Counted from the stretch's first letter, positions 7,946 through 15,892 are shown. The stretch is 36,196 nucleotides of DNA from Prevotella sp. (GCA_017449025.1 JAFSKJ010000012.1:1-36196), one strand, 5' to 3'. Notes: generated from the sequence alone by a model not told the origin. Numbers and translations are program-made.

Positions 7946-8578
7946 CTAAGGATTATTGGGCTTATTAGTCTCATTGGGCTTATTAGTCTCATTGGACTTA
8001 TTGGTCTCATAAGCACCATAGGCATAGCCGGCGATGGCGGCTATCAGTATAATATAAATAGGTGAAACACCGAGGAGCCAGATAAGCAGAGCCGAGACAA
8101 CGGGTATCCAGAAGTTGGTCCAGCCAATTTTGGCGCGCTGCGCCATGCGGAACGTAGGAACGGCAATGAGCGCCACCACGGCGGGGCGTATGCCGCGGAA
8201 CATGGCGGCAACAAAGCGGTTCTCCTTGAAGGCTCCGAAGAAGATGGCTACAGCCAGGATGATAAGGAAAGAAGGCAGGGCAGTGCCGATGGCAGCGGCA
8301 ACGGCTCCGCGAACCTTCTGCAGCTTGTAGCCCACGAACACCGCAATGTTGATGGCGAAGACGCCGGGGCAGCTCTGGGCTATGGCAATGAGGTCGAGCA
8401 TGTCCTCCCTGCCAACCCAGCGATGGCGGTTCACCACCTCCTCCTCTATCAATGGAATCATGGCATATCCACCGCCGAGGGTGAACATGCCAATCCTGAA
8501 GAAGGTGGTAAACAGCCCCCCCACGTCCTCCCAAAGGGAGGGATGTTTGATTGCATATTCTGATTGTTGTTTTTGCAT
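7946..8578 (-). CDS. chrA: Half-size chromate transporter, first of pair, with repeat-encoded ends
   Basis: This 210-residue CHR-domain protein shows the family motifs FFRIGMFTLGGGYAMIPLI (about residues 26-44) and IAQSCPGVFAINIAVFVGY. Both ends are unusual. Residues 11-23 (KHPSLWEDVGGLF) are encoded by one copy of the GGGAGG palindrome family at 8510-8548. The last 20 or so residues (NETNK-type repeats) come from a 9-nt tandem repeat at 7952-8014, whereas CHR proteins normally end at the preceding hydrophobic segment. The start codon at 8578 lies between two inverted palindromes, and purL ends 51 nt upstream, so cotranscription with purL is likely. The repeat-derived ends are probably tolerated extensions. 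Confidence 0.87.
   Translation of the reverse strand: MQKQQSEYAIKHPSLWEDVGGLFTTFFRIGMFTLGGGYAMIPLIEEEVVNRHRWVGREDMLDLIAIAQSCPGVFAINIAVFVGYKLQKVRGAVAAAIGTALPSFLIILAVAIFFGAFKENRFVAAMFRGIRPAVVALIAVPTFRMAQRAKIGWTNFWIPVVSALLIWLLGVSPIYIILIAAIAGYAYGAYETNKSNETNKPNETNKPNNP
7952..8014. repeat. Degenerate 9-nt tandem repeat in the chromate transporter C-terminus
   Basis: Seven consecutive units follow the pattern YTYATTRGN on the plus strand: an ATTATTGGG-like unit, then CTTATTAGT, CTCATTGGG, CTTATTAGT, CTCATTGGA, CTTATTGGT and CTCATAAGC. On the coding (minus) strand they give alternating ETNK/SNETNK residues up to the stop. The same unit occurs in purL (twice) and in the GH127 gene at 27674-30133. Confidence 0.9.
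8510..8548 (-). repeat. GGGAGG palindrome, right partner inside chrA
   Basis: This 39-bp element contains CTCCC-AAA-GGGAG near its centre and a C-rich asymmetric arm. It is inverted relative to the 39-bp element at 8593-8631; read in the same direction the two share the AAACATCCC start, the TCC-TT-GGGAGG core and the TTT end. It lies within codons 11-23 of the chromate transporter and stays in frame. Confidence 0.8.
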
Positions 8579-8592
8579 TACAGTTACTATCT

Positions 8593-8631
8593 AAACATCC
8601 CCTCCTTGGGAGGGGCTTGGAGAGGTTCTTT
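8593..8631 (+). repeat. GGGAGG palindrome, left partner at the purL stop
   Basis: This 39-bp element has a CCCCTCC-TT-GGGAGGGG perfect core stem and overlaps the first two bases of the purL stop codon. With the element at 8510-8548 it forms an inverted pair separated by 44 bp, which hold only the start of the chromate transporter gene. It is related by eye to the repeats that flank the DUF559 gene. Confidence 0.8.
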
Positions 8632-11600
8632 AGCTGTGTTCCTCCACCCACTTACGTGCATTTACGAATGCTTCAATCCATGGTGTCACCTCATCGCTGC
8701 GGCGGTTGGCGGGATACCAGGCGTTCTGCCACGGGAAGACGGCACGCTCCAAGTGGGGCATCATGCAGAGATGCCGGCCGTCGGCAGAGCAGATGCCAGC
8801 CACGTCGTAGTCGGAGCCGTTGGGGTTGGCAGGATAGCCGGAGTAGTTGTACTTGGCAATGACGTTGTACGCGCTCTCAGCTTCCGGCAGAGAGAATTTC
8901 CCTTCGCCGTGGGCCACCCACAGACCGAGCTTCGAGCCACTGAGCGAGCCGAACATCACGCTGTTGTTTTTTGGTATGCTGAGACTGATGAATTCGCTCT
9001 CGAACTTATGGCTGTCGTTGTGCAGCATCTTGGCTCCCTTGGCACCTGTAAGCCCCAGTTCCACCATCAGCTGGCAACCGTTGCAGATGCCCAACGACAG
9101 TGTGTCCTTGCGGGCGTAGAACTTGTCGAGAGCCTCCTTGGCCTTGGGGTTGAAGAGGAATGCGCCAGCCCAGCCCTTGGCAGAGCCGAGCACGTCGGAG
9201 TTGGAGAAGCCACCGCAGAAGACTATGAGGTTGATGTCCTCCAGAGTCTCGCGGCCGCTGATGAGGTCGGTCATCATGACATCCTTCACGTCGAAGCCAG
9301 CCAGATACATGGAGTAGGCCATCTCACGCTCGCCGTTAGTACCCTTCTCGCGGATGATGGCTGCCTTGACGCCCGTCATCTCGCGGCGGTCGGCGGAGAT
9401 GCCGTACTGTGAGAGCTTGCCCGTGAAGCCTTTCGGGAACTTCATCTCTATGGGCTGCTTCTTGTAGTTCTCGAAGCGCTCCTTGGCCTTGCCGTTGAAG
9501 CTCTGCTTGCAATCGAGCAGATAGCTGGTCTTATACCATGTGTCGCGGAGATGGTCGATGTCAAAGGTCAGCTCCTGGTCGCCAGCCTTCACCACGATGG
9601 TGCGGCTGTCCTCCACGGGGTAGCCTATCTTGGCGTAGCCGATGCCCTGCTCCTCCATGAACTCCTTGAACTCAGCTTTGTGCCCGTCGCTCACCTCGAT
9701 GACCACGCCGGGGTTCTCAGCGAAGAGGGTCTTCACGATGTCGCCGTCATGACATACATCATGCAGGTTGATGTGCATGCCGCCACGGGTGTTGGCAAAC
9801 GTCATCTCCAAGAGGGTGGTGATGAGACCGCCGGCCGAGATGTCGTGTCCGGCCATGATCCAGCCGCGGTTTATCAGCTCCTGGATGACGTTGAAGGCAT
9901 CTGCGAAGTATTCGGGGTTCATAACCGTTGGCACGTCGTCGCCCACCTTGCCCAAACTCTGGGCGAAGGCCGAGCCGCCGAGGCGCTGTTCGTCGAACGA
10001 GAAGTCGATGTGGTAGATGGAGGCGTTCTTGTCGTTGACGAGCACGGGGCTGACCACCTTCTTGATGTCGCTGACCTCGCCTCCGGCACTGACGATGACC
10101 GTTCCTGGCGAAATGATCTTCTCGCCATTGGGGTACTGCTGTGAGAGCGACAGCGAGTCCTTGCCCGTAGGCACGTTGATATGAAGGCTGCAGCAGAAGT
10201 TCGACAGTGCTTTCACACCGGCATAGAGGCGGGCATCCTCACCCTCCTGCGAGCGGCAGGGCCACATCCAGTTTGCTGAAAGGCTGATACTGTCGAGTCC
10301 TTCCGACAGCGGTGCCCACACAATGTTGGTCAGTGCTTCGGCCACCGACAGCACACTTCCTGCGGCAGGATCAGCCAGTCCGGCCTGAGGGGCATGGCCC
10401 AAGGCAGTGGCAATACCCTTGACACCACGATAGTCAAGTGCCACTACACCACAGTCGCTCAATGGCAGCTGAATCTCTCCCTGACACTGTTGGCGGGCAA
10501 TCTTTCCTGTCACAGAGCGATCCACCTTGTTGGTCAGCCAGTCCTTGCAGGCCACGGCCTCCAACTGGAGCACGCGCTCCAGATAGTCGTTGATTAACTG
10601 CTGGGACTCATTGGACTCATTGGACTTATGGTATTCCACTGGGGCGTAGTGGCGCTCCACGGTATTGTCGCGCATGATGGTCTTCGGCGAGTGCCCGAAC
10701 ATCTGTGCAACGTCAAGGTCGAAAGGCTTCACGCCGTCGCCCTGACGGAACGAGAAGTGGGCGTCGCCGGTGGTCTCGCCTACCACATAGAGCGGGGCGC
10801 GCTCACGCTCGGCAATGCGGCGAACATGCTCGATGTGCTTCTCGTCGATGAGCAGTCCCATGCGCTCCTGGCTCTCGTTGGCAATAATCTCCTTCGAAGA
10901 GAGTGTCTTGTCGCCGATGGGGAGCTTGGTCATGTCAATCTCGCCGCCACACTCCTCGACAAGCTCGGAGAGACAGTTCAGGTGTCCGGCAGAGCCATGG
11001 TCGTGGATGCTGACAACGGGGTTCACGTCCTCCTCGCAAAGGGCACGGACAAGGTTGTAGGCACGCTTCTGCATCTCGGGGTTGGCACGCTGCACGGCAT
11101 TCAGCTCAATGCCGTTCGAGTAGCGGCCAGTGTCCACAGATGAAACGCTGCCGCCGCCGAGGCCGATGCGATAGTTGTCGCCACCTACCACTACCACCTT
11201 GTTGCCTTTCTGCGGCTCTTTCTTCAGGCAGTCGCGCTTGGTACCATAGCCCACGCCGCCAGCAAGCATGATAACCTTGTCGTAAGCATACTTCTCCTTG
11301 CCTTCCTGATGCTCGAACGTCAGCACGGAACCGCAAATCAGCGGCTGGCCGAACTTGTTGCCGAAATCACTGGCACCGTTCGAGGCCTTGGTCAGAATCT
11401 GCTGGGGTGTCTGGTACAGCCACTGGCGTACGGGCAGAATGCCCTCCCAGTCACGGAGATGGGGCTTATGGGACTTATCGGCCCCATTGGACTCATTCAA
11501 CCGCGGGTAGGCTGTCATGTAAACAGCCGTACCTGCGATGGGCCAAGAGCCGACGCCACCGCCCATGCGGTCGCGGATCTCACCGCCGGTACCTGTGGCA

Positions 11601-12382
11601 GCACCGTTGAAAGGCTCCACCGTCGTGGGGAAGTTGTGAGTCTCGGCCTTCAGCGAGATGACGCTCTCAATGTCCTTCACCTGGAAATAGTCGCTGGTGC
11701 TCTGGTCCTTGGGAGCAAACTGCTCCACAACAGGTCCCTGTGCAAAGGCCACGTTGTCCTTGTAGGCAGAAAGAATCTTGTTCGGATTTTCCTTCGTGGT
11801 TTTCTTGATCATGGCAAACAGGCTCGACTCCATCTCCTTGCCGTCGATGATGAATGTCCCGCCGAATATCTTGTGGCGGCAATGCTCGGAGTTGATCTGC
11901 GCAAAACCAAAAATCTCGGAATCAGTGAGTGGACGGCCGTTCTGCTTCTCCAGACCGTGCAGGTATTCTATCTCCTCGGGCGAGAGTGCCAGGCCTTCCT
12001 GCTCGTTATACTCTTCCAAGTTCTCCACGTGCTTGATAGGCTCAGGCTTGATGTTGATGGTGAAGATGTTCTGGTCAATACCTTTATACATGCGTTGCAG
12101 CATGGGGTCGTAGTCGGAGTCCTCTCCCTCTACGGGGAAATACTCCTCAATGCGGCTGATGCCATCGAGGCCCATGTTCTGAGTGATTTCCACGGCGTTG
12201 GTCGACCAGGGTGTCACCATCTCGCGGCGTGGCCCCACGAAGTAGCCCTCCATCTTTTCTGCGTTCAGCATCTCGGCTCCGCCGTAAAGCCAGTTTAGTT
12301 CGTCTGTCTCCTTCTGGCTCAGCTGGTGGTCAACTTCTGTGGCAATTATACTCTGCTGTGGAGTCTTAAAGAAAAGTATCAT
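8630..12382 (-). CDS. purL: Phosphoribosylformylglycinamidine synthase (large single-chain PurL)
   Basis: This 1250-residue cytosolic enzyme catalyses step four of purine synthesis, converting FGAR, glutamine and ATP to FGAM. The synthetase half carries the AETHNFPTTVEPFNGAATGT segment and KASNGASDFGNKFGQPL. The C-terminal class-I glutaminase domain has its nucleophile Cys1100 in LGICNGCQ and the catalytic pair His1210/Glu1212 in PHLERAV. Length fits the fused type (about 1200-1300). Two stretches, NESNGADKSHK and KSNESNESQQ, are extra relative to the usual alignment and correspond to 9-nt repeats at 11465-11500 and 10598-10633. The gene starts 24 nt after korB and ends at a palindrome before chrA; PurL is not otherwise functionally linked to these neighbours. 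Confidence 0.96.
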   Translation of the reverse strand: MILFFKTPQQSIIATEVDHQLSQKETDELNWLYGGAEMLNAEKMEGYFVGPRREMVTPWSTNAVEITQNMGLDGISRIEEYFPVEGEDSDYDPMLQRMYKGIDQNIFTINIKPEPIKHVENLEEYNEQEGLALSPEEIEYLHGLEKQNGRPLTDSEIFGFAQINSEHCRHKIFGGTFIIDGKEMESSLFAMIKKTTKENPNKILSAYKDNVAFAQGPVVEQFAPKDQSTSDYFQVKDIESVISLKAETHNFPTTVEPFNGAATGTGGEIRDRMGGGVGSWPIAGTAVYMTAYPRLNESNGADKSHKPHLRDWEGILPVRQWLYQTPQQILTKASNGASDFGNKFGQPLICGSVLTFEHQEGKEKYAYDKVIMLAGGVGYGTKRDCLKKEPQKGNKVVVVGGDNYRIGLGGGSVSSVDTGRYSNGIELNAVQRANPEMQKRAYNLVRALCEEDVNPVVSIHDHGSAGHLNCLSELVEECGGEIDMTKLPIGDKTLSSKEIIANESQERMGLLIDEKHIEHVRRIAERERAPLYVVGETTGDAHFSFRQGDGVKPFDLDVAQMFGHSPKTIMRDNTVERHYAPVEYHKSNESNESQQLINDYLERVLQLEAVACKDWLTNKVDRSVTGKIARQQCQGEIQLPLSDCGVVALDYRGVKGIATALGHAPQAGLADPAAGSVLSVAEALTNIVWAPLSEGLDSISLSANWMWPCRSQEGEDARLYAGVKALSNFCCSLHINVPTGKDSLSLSQQYPNGEKIISPGTVIVSAGGEVSDIKKVVSPVLVNDKNASIYHIDFSFDEQRLGGSAFAQSLGKVGDDVPTVMNPEYFADAFNVIQELINRGWIMAGHDISAGGLITTLLEMTFANTRGGMHINLHDVCHDGDIVKTLFAENPGVVIEVSDGHKAEFKEFMEEQGIGYAKIGYPVEDSRTIVVKAGDQELTFDIDHLRDTWYKTSYLLDCKQSFNGKAKERFENYKKQPIEMKFPKGFTGKLSQYGISADRREMTGVKAAIIREKGTNGEREMAYSMYLAGFDVKDVMMTDLISGRETLEDINLIVFCGGFSNSDVLGSAKGWAGAFLFNPKAKEALDKFYARKDTLSLGICNGCQLMVELGLTGAKGAKMLHNDSHKFESEFISLSIPKNNSVMFGSLSGSKLGLWVAHGEGKFSLPEAESAYNVIAKYNYSGYPANPNGSDYDVAGICSADGRHLCMMPHLERAVFPWQNAWYPANRRSDEVTPWIEAFVNARKWVEEHS
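10598..10633. repeat. 9-nt tandem repeats inside purL (site 1)
   Basis: Four units (CTGCTGGGA-like, CTCATTGGA, CTCATTGGA, CTTATGGTA) encode the KSNESNESQQ stretch in PurL. They keep the reading frame and sit in a loop between conserved blocks. Their unit matches the repeat at 7952-8014. Confidence 0.8.
11465..11500. repeat. 9-nt tandem repeats inside purL (site 2)
   Basis: Four units (CTTATGGGA, CTTATCGGC, CCCATTGGA, CTCATTCAA) encode NESNGADKSHK in PurL, just before the conserved ILPVRQWLYQTPQQ block. They are in frame and more diverged than at other sites. Confidence 0.75.
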
Positions 12383-12406
12383 AGCGTTTGTTGTTATTGG
12401 TTTTGT

Positions 12407-13462
12407 TTATTTCACTTCCCAGATGTCGTTTGTCTCAAGAAGCTCGCTGAAGTTGTGGTACTTCTTCATGGCCGACACCTCGTCAATCTGTGCATACACG
12501 GCATCGTTGTAGGTGGGAGCCTCCACGTCGCGGATAACGCCGAGGGCGATGGGGAAGCCATCCTCGGGAGTCATCATTGCCAGCTTCAGCTGCAGGGTGT
12601 TGTCCTCGCAGTGGGCGTCGTGAACAAGCACGTCGTCGAGCGTATAGCCGTCCTTGCCAATCTCCACCACCTTTAGGCTGAAGCCCTGCTGCACGAGTCC
12701 GTACTCATTGTTCTCGCCGAAGACAAGCTTCTCGCCGTGGCGCACGTAGATGGCATTCTTCTTGCGGCCTTCGTTGTTATAAACCACGTCGTGACAGTGG
12801 TCGTTGAAGATGACGCAGTTCTGCAGCACCTCAGTGACACTGGCACCCTTATGCTTGTAGGCTGCCTGGAGCACCTCGACGGTGCCCTTGGCGTCGGTGG
12901 CCACACAGCGGGCGAAGAAATGTCCGCGGGCGCCGAAACAGAGCTCGGCAGGACGGAACGGGTCCTCGACGGTGCCGTATGGGCTCGACTTAGACACAAA
13001 GCCGCGGGGCGACGTGGGCGAGTACTGGCCTTTTGTCAGGCCGTAGATGCGATTGTTCAGCAGGATCATGTTCAAGTCGATGTTCCTGCGGTTGGCATGG
13101 ATGAAGTGGTTGCCGCCGATGGCCAGTCCGTCGCCGTCGCCGCTGACCTGCCAGACGGTGAGGTTGGGGTTAGCCACCTTGGCTCCGGTGGCTATGGCGG
13201 CGGCACGACCGTGGATGGTGTTCATGCCGTAGGTGGCCATGTAGTGGGGCAGACGGCTGGAACAGCCGATACCGCTGATGACTGCAATGTTCTCAGGGGC
13301 TACGCCAATCTCGGCCATAGCCTTATGGAGCGATGCCAGGAAGAAGTGGTCGCCACAACCGGGACACCAACGGGGCTGGCCTTTCTTGAAATCAGAAGCC
13401 CCCCACTGTCTCCCCCCTTGGGGGGAGGAATTATTAGTTTTTCTATTGATATTTGATTCCAT
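12407..13462 (-). CDS. korB: 2-oxoglutarate:ferredoxin oxidoreductase, beta subunit
   Basis: This 351-residue TPP-binding subunit pairs with KorA to convert 2-oxoglutarate and CoA to succinyl-CoA with reduction of ferredoxin (or the reverse reaction in anaerobes). Visible motifs are WCPGCGDHF (Cys33, Cys36), GIGCSSRLPHYM, and the TPP/Mg signature from GDGDGLAIGGNH (from residue 108) to LLNNRIYGLTKGQ (Asn136-Asn137). Homologues usually reach the FKKGQPRWCPGCG segment a few residues after the start. Here residues 11-23 come from a palindromic repeat, so the N-terminus has been rewritten. The gene is separated from korA by the DUF559 cassette, whose ORF ends 5 nt before this start. Identification is secure at family level; substrate is by similarity. 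Confidence 0.93.
   Translation of the reverse strand: MESNINRKTNNSSPQGGRQWGASDFKKGQPRWCPGCGDHFFLASLHKAMAEIGVAPENIAVISGIGCSSRLPHYMATYGMNTIHGRAAAIATGAKVANPNLTVWQVSGDGDGLAIGGNHFIHANRRNIDLNMILLNNRIYGLTKGQYSPTSPRGFVSKSSPYGTVEDPFRPAELCFGARGHFFARCVATDAKGTVEVLQAAYKHKGASVTEVLQNCVIFNDHCHDVVYNNEGRKKNAIYVRHGEKLVFGENNEYGLVQQGFSLKVVEIGKDGYTLDDVLVHDAHCEDNTLQLKLAMMTPEDGFPIALGVIRDVEAPTYNDAVYAQIDEVSAMKKYHNFSELLETNDIWEVK
13395..13431 (-). repeat. Terminal inverted repeat of DUF559 cassette, korB side
   Basis: This 37-bp element is itself a hairpin: CTCCCCCC-TT-GGGGGGAG is a perfect 8-bp stem. Its complement aligns along its length with 13857-13894: ATTCCTCCCCC, AAGGGGG, AG, then a G-rich arm ending CT. It encodes residues 11-23 of KorB. 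Confidence 0.85.
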
Positions 13463-13467
13463 AATTC

Positions 13468-13842
13468 CTATTCTAAATAGTGTTTTATTGTTTCTAATAC
13501 GTTGTCAATATTTCCTGTTACCTCTTCGTTTGTAAATCTGATGACTGTGAATCCTTGAGCCTCCAACCATTGTTGTCGTTGTTCGTCGCTGTCCTGCTGT
13601 TCCGGCAACTGGTGGTAACCTCCGTCCAGTTCAATAATCAGTCTTGAAGGCATGCAGACAAAATCTGCAATGTAGTCGCCTATGATATGCTGTCTTCTAA
13701 AAGGCTGTCTAAGTTGCCGTTCTTTAAGACAATCCCACAATAGGCTTTCTGCCTCGGTAGGATTCTTTCTGTTTTCTTTGGCAAACTTTTTTAGCAAGTC
13801 ATACCAGCAAGGATCAGCCGTCTTAAATTCAAAGTCATTCAT
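13468..13842 (-). CDS. DUF559 (Vsr-like) endonuclease-domain protein
   Basis: This 124-residue protein belongs to the DUF559 group, distant relatives of the very-short-patch-repair endonuclease with a PD-(D/E)XK-type fold. Seen directly: NPTEAESLLWDCLKERQL near residues 27-44 (conserved Glu30/Glu32), FRRQHIIGDYIADFVC (Asp60), the IIELDGGYHQ motif (Glu71, Asp73, His77), and the closing GFTVIRFTNEEV. All expected acidic residues are present, so it is probably catalytically intact. Length is typical for the family. It lies between inverted palindromes and between korA and korB, and has no metabolic relation to either. The role of these small proteins is not established; a link to the flanking repeats is my inference. 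Confidence 0.9.
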   Translation of the reverse strand: MNDFEFKTADPCWYDLLKKFAKENRKNPTEAESLLWDCLKERQLRQPFRRQHIIGDYIADFVCMPSRLIIELDGGYHQLPEQQDSDEQRQQWLEAQGFTVIRFTNEEVTGNIDNVLETIKHYLE

Positions 13843-13854
13843 CAGCAGAGGTAT

Positions 13855-15717
13855 CTATTCCTCCCCCAAGGGGGAGGTCAGGAGGGGGCTGAAGGCTTTG
13901 ACAAGATCAGCAACTTGGAATGGCTGGCCTTTCACTTCGTTGTATTGGTAGGGAACGAAGTTGTCTACCTTCATGCGGAGGTAGGCGGCAAGCTGACCCA
14001 TGTTCTGCTCTGCCACCACCACCTTCTTGTACTTCTTCAGCACTTCGGCGGTGTTCTTGGGCAGCGGGTTCAGGTACTTGAAGTGAGCCTGTGCCACCTT
14101 GTAGCCCTTCGCACGGAGTTCGTCCATAGCCGAGTGCAGATGTCCGTAAGTAGAACCGAAGCCCACGATGAGCAGGTCGGCATCGTCGACGTCGCCGCTG
14201 ACTTCGAGGTCGGGAACCTGTATGTTGGCTATCTTCTGCTGGCGCAGGCGCGTCATCAGGTCGTGGTTCTCAGGATTGGTGGAGATGGCACCAGTCTGCG
14301 AGTCCTTCTCCAGTCCGCCAAGGATGTGGGCGAAGCCCTCACGGCCGGGCACTGCCCAGTAGCGGGTGCCGTTCTCGGCGCGCATGTAGGGTGTCCACTT
14401 GCCCTTCAGCTCCTCTGGCACATAGGGTGGGTTGATGGGGTCGAGCTTGTCCATCTCGGGCAGCTTGAAGGCACCAGAGCCGTTGGCCACGAAAGCGTCG
14501 GTGAGCAGCACCACAGGAGTCATGTGTTCAAGAGCTATCTTGCAAGCCTGATAGGCTGCGTCGAAGCAGTCGGTGGGACTGGTGGCAGCCATCACCGGCA
14601 TCGGACTCTCACCGTTGCGGCCGAAGAGCGCCTGCAGCAGGTCGGTCTGCTCCGACTTGGTGGGAAGACCGGTGGCAGGGCCGCCACGCTGTACGTCGAG
14701 CACCACGAGCGGCAGCTCCATAATGACGGCGAGGTTCATGGCCTCCGACTTCAGGCAGATGCCGGGGCCGGAGGTCGAGGTGACACCGAGGGCACCGGCG
14801 AATGAAGCGCCGAGGGCCGACGAGCAGCCGGCAATCTCGTCTTCGCACTGCACGGTAATGACACCGCACGACTTGTGCTTCGACAGCTCGTGGAGCACGT
14901 CGGTGGCGGGGGTGATGGGGTAGCTGCCGAGGTAGAGCTTCAGGCCAGCCTTCTCGGCTGCAGCTATGAAGCCGTAGGCTGTGGCCTTGTTGCCCGTGAT
15001 GTCCATGTAGCGTCCCGGCTCCTTCACCTTCGACTCTATGCGATAGACGTTCACCGTCGACGAGTGGGTGTTGTGTCCATAGTCCCAACCGGCCTGAATC
15101 ACCTTGATATTAGCCTCGGCAATGGCGGGCTTCTTGGCGAACTTGTCGCGCAGGAAGTTGTTCACCAACTCCAGGTCGCGGTCAAAGAGCCAGCAGACGA
15201 GTCCCAGTGCGAACATGTTGCGACACTTCATCATGGCCTTCATGTCCATGCCTGAGTCTGCCAGACAGTCCTTCACCATCGTGGTCAGCGGGCACTGGAT
15301 GACGCGGTCGGGGTCAATGCCCATCTCGCCAAGGTAATCCTCGCTCTTGAACTGCGCCTTCTCCAGGTCCTTCGGCCCGAAGGAGTCGGTATCGATGATG
15401 ATGGTAGCACCGGGCTTGGCATAGCGATACTGCGTTTTCAGGGCGGCTGCGTTCATAGCCACAAGCACGTCGCACTTGTCTCCCGGAGTGTACACCTTGC
15501 CTGCACCGATGTGCACCTGGAATCCGGAGACACCCGTCAGCGAGCCTTGCGGGGCGCGGATGTCAGCGGGATAGTCGGGGAATGTAGAGATGCCGTTACC
15601 AACGGTGGCACTAACCGTAGAAAAGATGTTTCCGGCCAACTGCATGCCGTCGCCGGAGTCACCTGAGAAGCGGACAACAACCTGTTCCAGCTCCTTCACT
15701 TCCAATTTTTCTGCCAT
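13855..15717 (-). CDS. korA: 2-oxoglutarate:ferredoxin oxidoreductase, fused gamma/alpha subunit
   Basis: This 620-residue protein has an N-terminal gamma domain (VVVRFSGDSGDGMQLAGNIF, near residues 13-32) and then the alpha/pyrimidine-binding domain. The alpha domain has the LGSYPITPATD motif, typical of KorA-type enzymes, and the QCEDEIAGCSSALGASFAGA block. It works with KorB as an oxygen-sensitive ferredoxin-linked enzyme of central metabolism. I chose the ATG at 15717 (MAEKLEV); an in-frame TTG seven codons upstream is less likely. The last 13 residues are encoded by a palindromic repeat, which also brings the stop codon, so the native C-terminus has been replaced or extended. A TAATTTTGC promoter element lies upstream. 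Confidence 0.93.
   Translation of the reverse strand: MAEKLEVKELEQVVVRFSGDSGDGMQLAGNIFSTVSATVGNGISTFPDYPADIRAPQGSLTGVSGFQVHIGAGKVYTPGDKCDVLVAMNAAALKTQYRYAKPGATIIIDTDSFGPKDLEKAQFKSEDYLGEMGIDPDRVIQCPLTTMVKDCLADSGMDMKAMMKCRNMFALGLVCWLFDRDLELVNNFLRDKFAKKPAIAEANIKVIQAGWDYGHNTHSSTVNVYRIESKVKEPGRYMDITGNKATAYGFIAAAEKAGLKLYLGSYPITPATDVLHELSKHKSCGVITVQCEDEIAGCSSALGASFAGALGVTSTSGPGICLKSEAMNLAVIMELPLVVLDVQRGGPATGLPTKSEQTDLLQALFGRNGESPMPVMAATSPTDCFDAAYQACKIALEHMTPVVLLTDAFVANGSGAFKLPEMDKLDPINPPYVPEELKGKWTPYMRAENGTRYWAVPGREGFAHILGGLEKDSQTGAISTNPENHDLMTRLRQQKIANIQVPDLEVSGDVDDADLLIVGFGSTYGHLHSAMDELRAKGYKVAQAHFKYLNPLPKNTAEVLKKYKKVVVAEQNMGQLAAYLRMKVDNFVPYQYNEVKGQPFQVADLVKAFSPLLTSPLGEE
13857..13894 (+). repeat. 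Terminal inverted repeat of DUF559 cassette, korA side
   Basis: This 38-bp element has a perfect CCTCCCCC-AA-GGGGGAGG hairpin core followed by a G-rich arm. It is inverted relative to 13395-13431. It encodes the final KorA residues (608-620, ending PLLTSPLGEE) and abuts the korA stop. Confidence 0.85.
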
Positions 15718-15776
15718 AAGTATATTGTTTGATATCAATTAATATCGCTGAGATAACATATCTGCGCTTATCGGCT

Positions 15777-15785
15777 GCAAAATTA
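15777..15785 (-). promoter_or_regulatory. Promoter -7 element for korA
   Basis: On the minus strand TAATTTTGC matches TAnnTTTGC. No clear TTTG -33 element is present at the right distance. It lies about 60 bases before the korA start and after the terminator of the upstream gene, so korA begins a new transcription unit. Confidence 0.55.
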
Positions 15786-15840
15786 CCATTTTTTTCTGAC
15801 ACTGAGGCATAAATGACGATTTATTTCACCTTTCTTATAT

Positions 15841-15868
15841 AAAAAGGTGGGCACCGACGGTGCCCACC
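15841..15868 (-). terminator. Intrinsic terminator after the GGGtGRT gene
   Basis: On the minus strand GGTGGGCACC (15859-15868) pairs perfectly with GGTGCCCACC (15846-15855) around a 3-nt loop, followed by TTTTT (15841-15845). It lies 24 nt after the stop of the upstream minus-strand gene. Confidence 0.9.
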
Positions 15869-15892
15869 TCTCTATCACGTGTGGTTATCTGC

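Larger units (their letters stand above)
13395..13894 (-). mobile_element. Candidate mobile cassette: DUF559 nuclease between inverted palindromes
   Basis: A 500-bp unit consists of a 37-bp repeat, one nuclease gene and an inverted 38-bp repeat, wedged between korA and korB, which are normally adjacent. The korA stop codon TAG lies exactly at the inner edge of one repeat, and korB translation begins inside the unit. No target duplication is evident at the outer edges. Each repeat is a strong hairpin, so single-stranded processing by the nuclease is conceivable. I infer mobility from structure and placement; no transposase is present and no comparison genome is available here. Confidence 0.6.

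Noticed and set aside
9551-10144. Long open frame antisense to purL
   Set aside because: It is a shadow of high-GC coding sequence; purL on the opposite strand is unambiguous.
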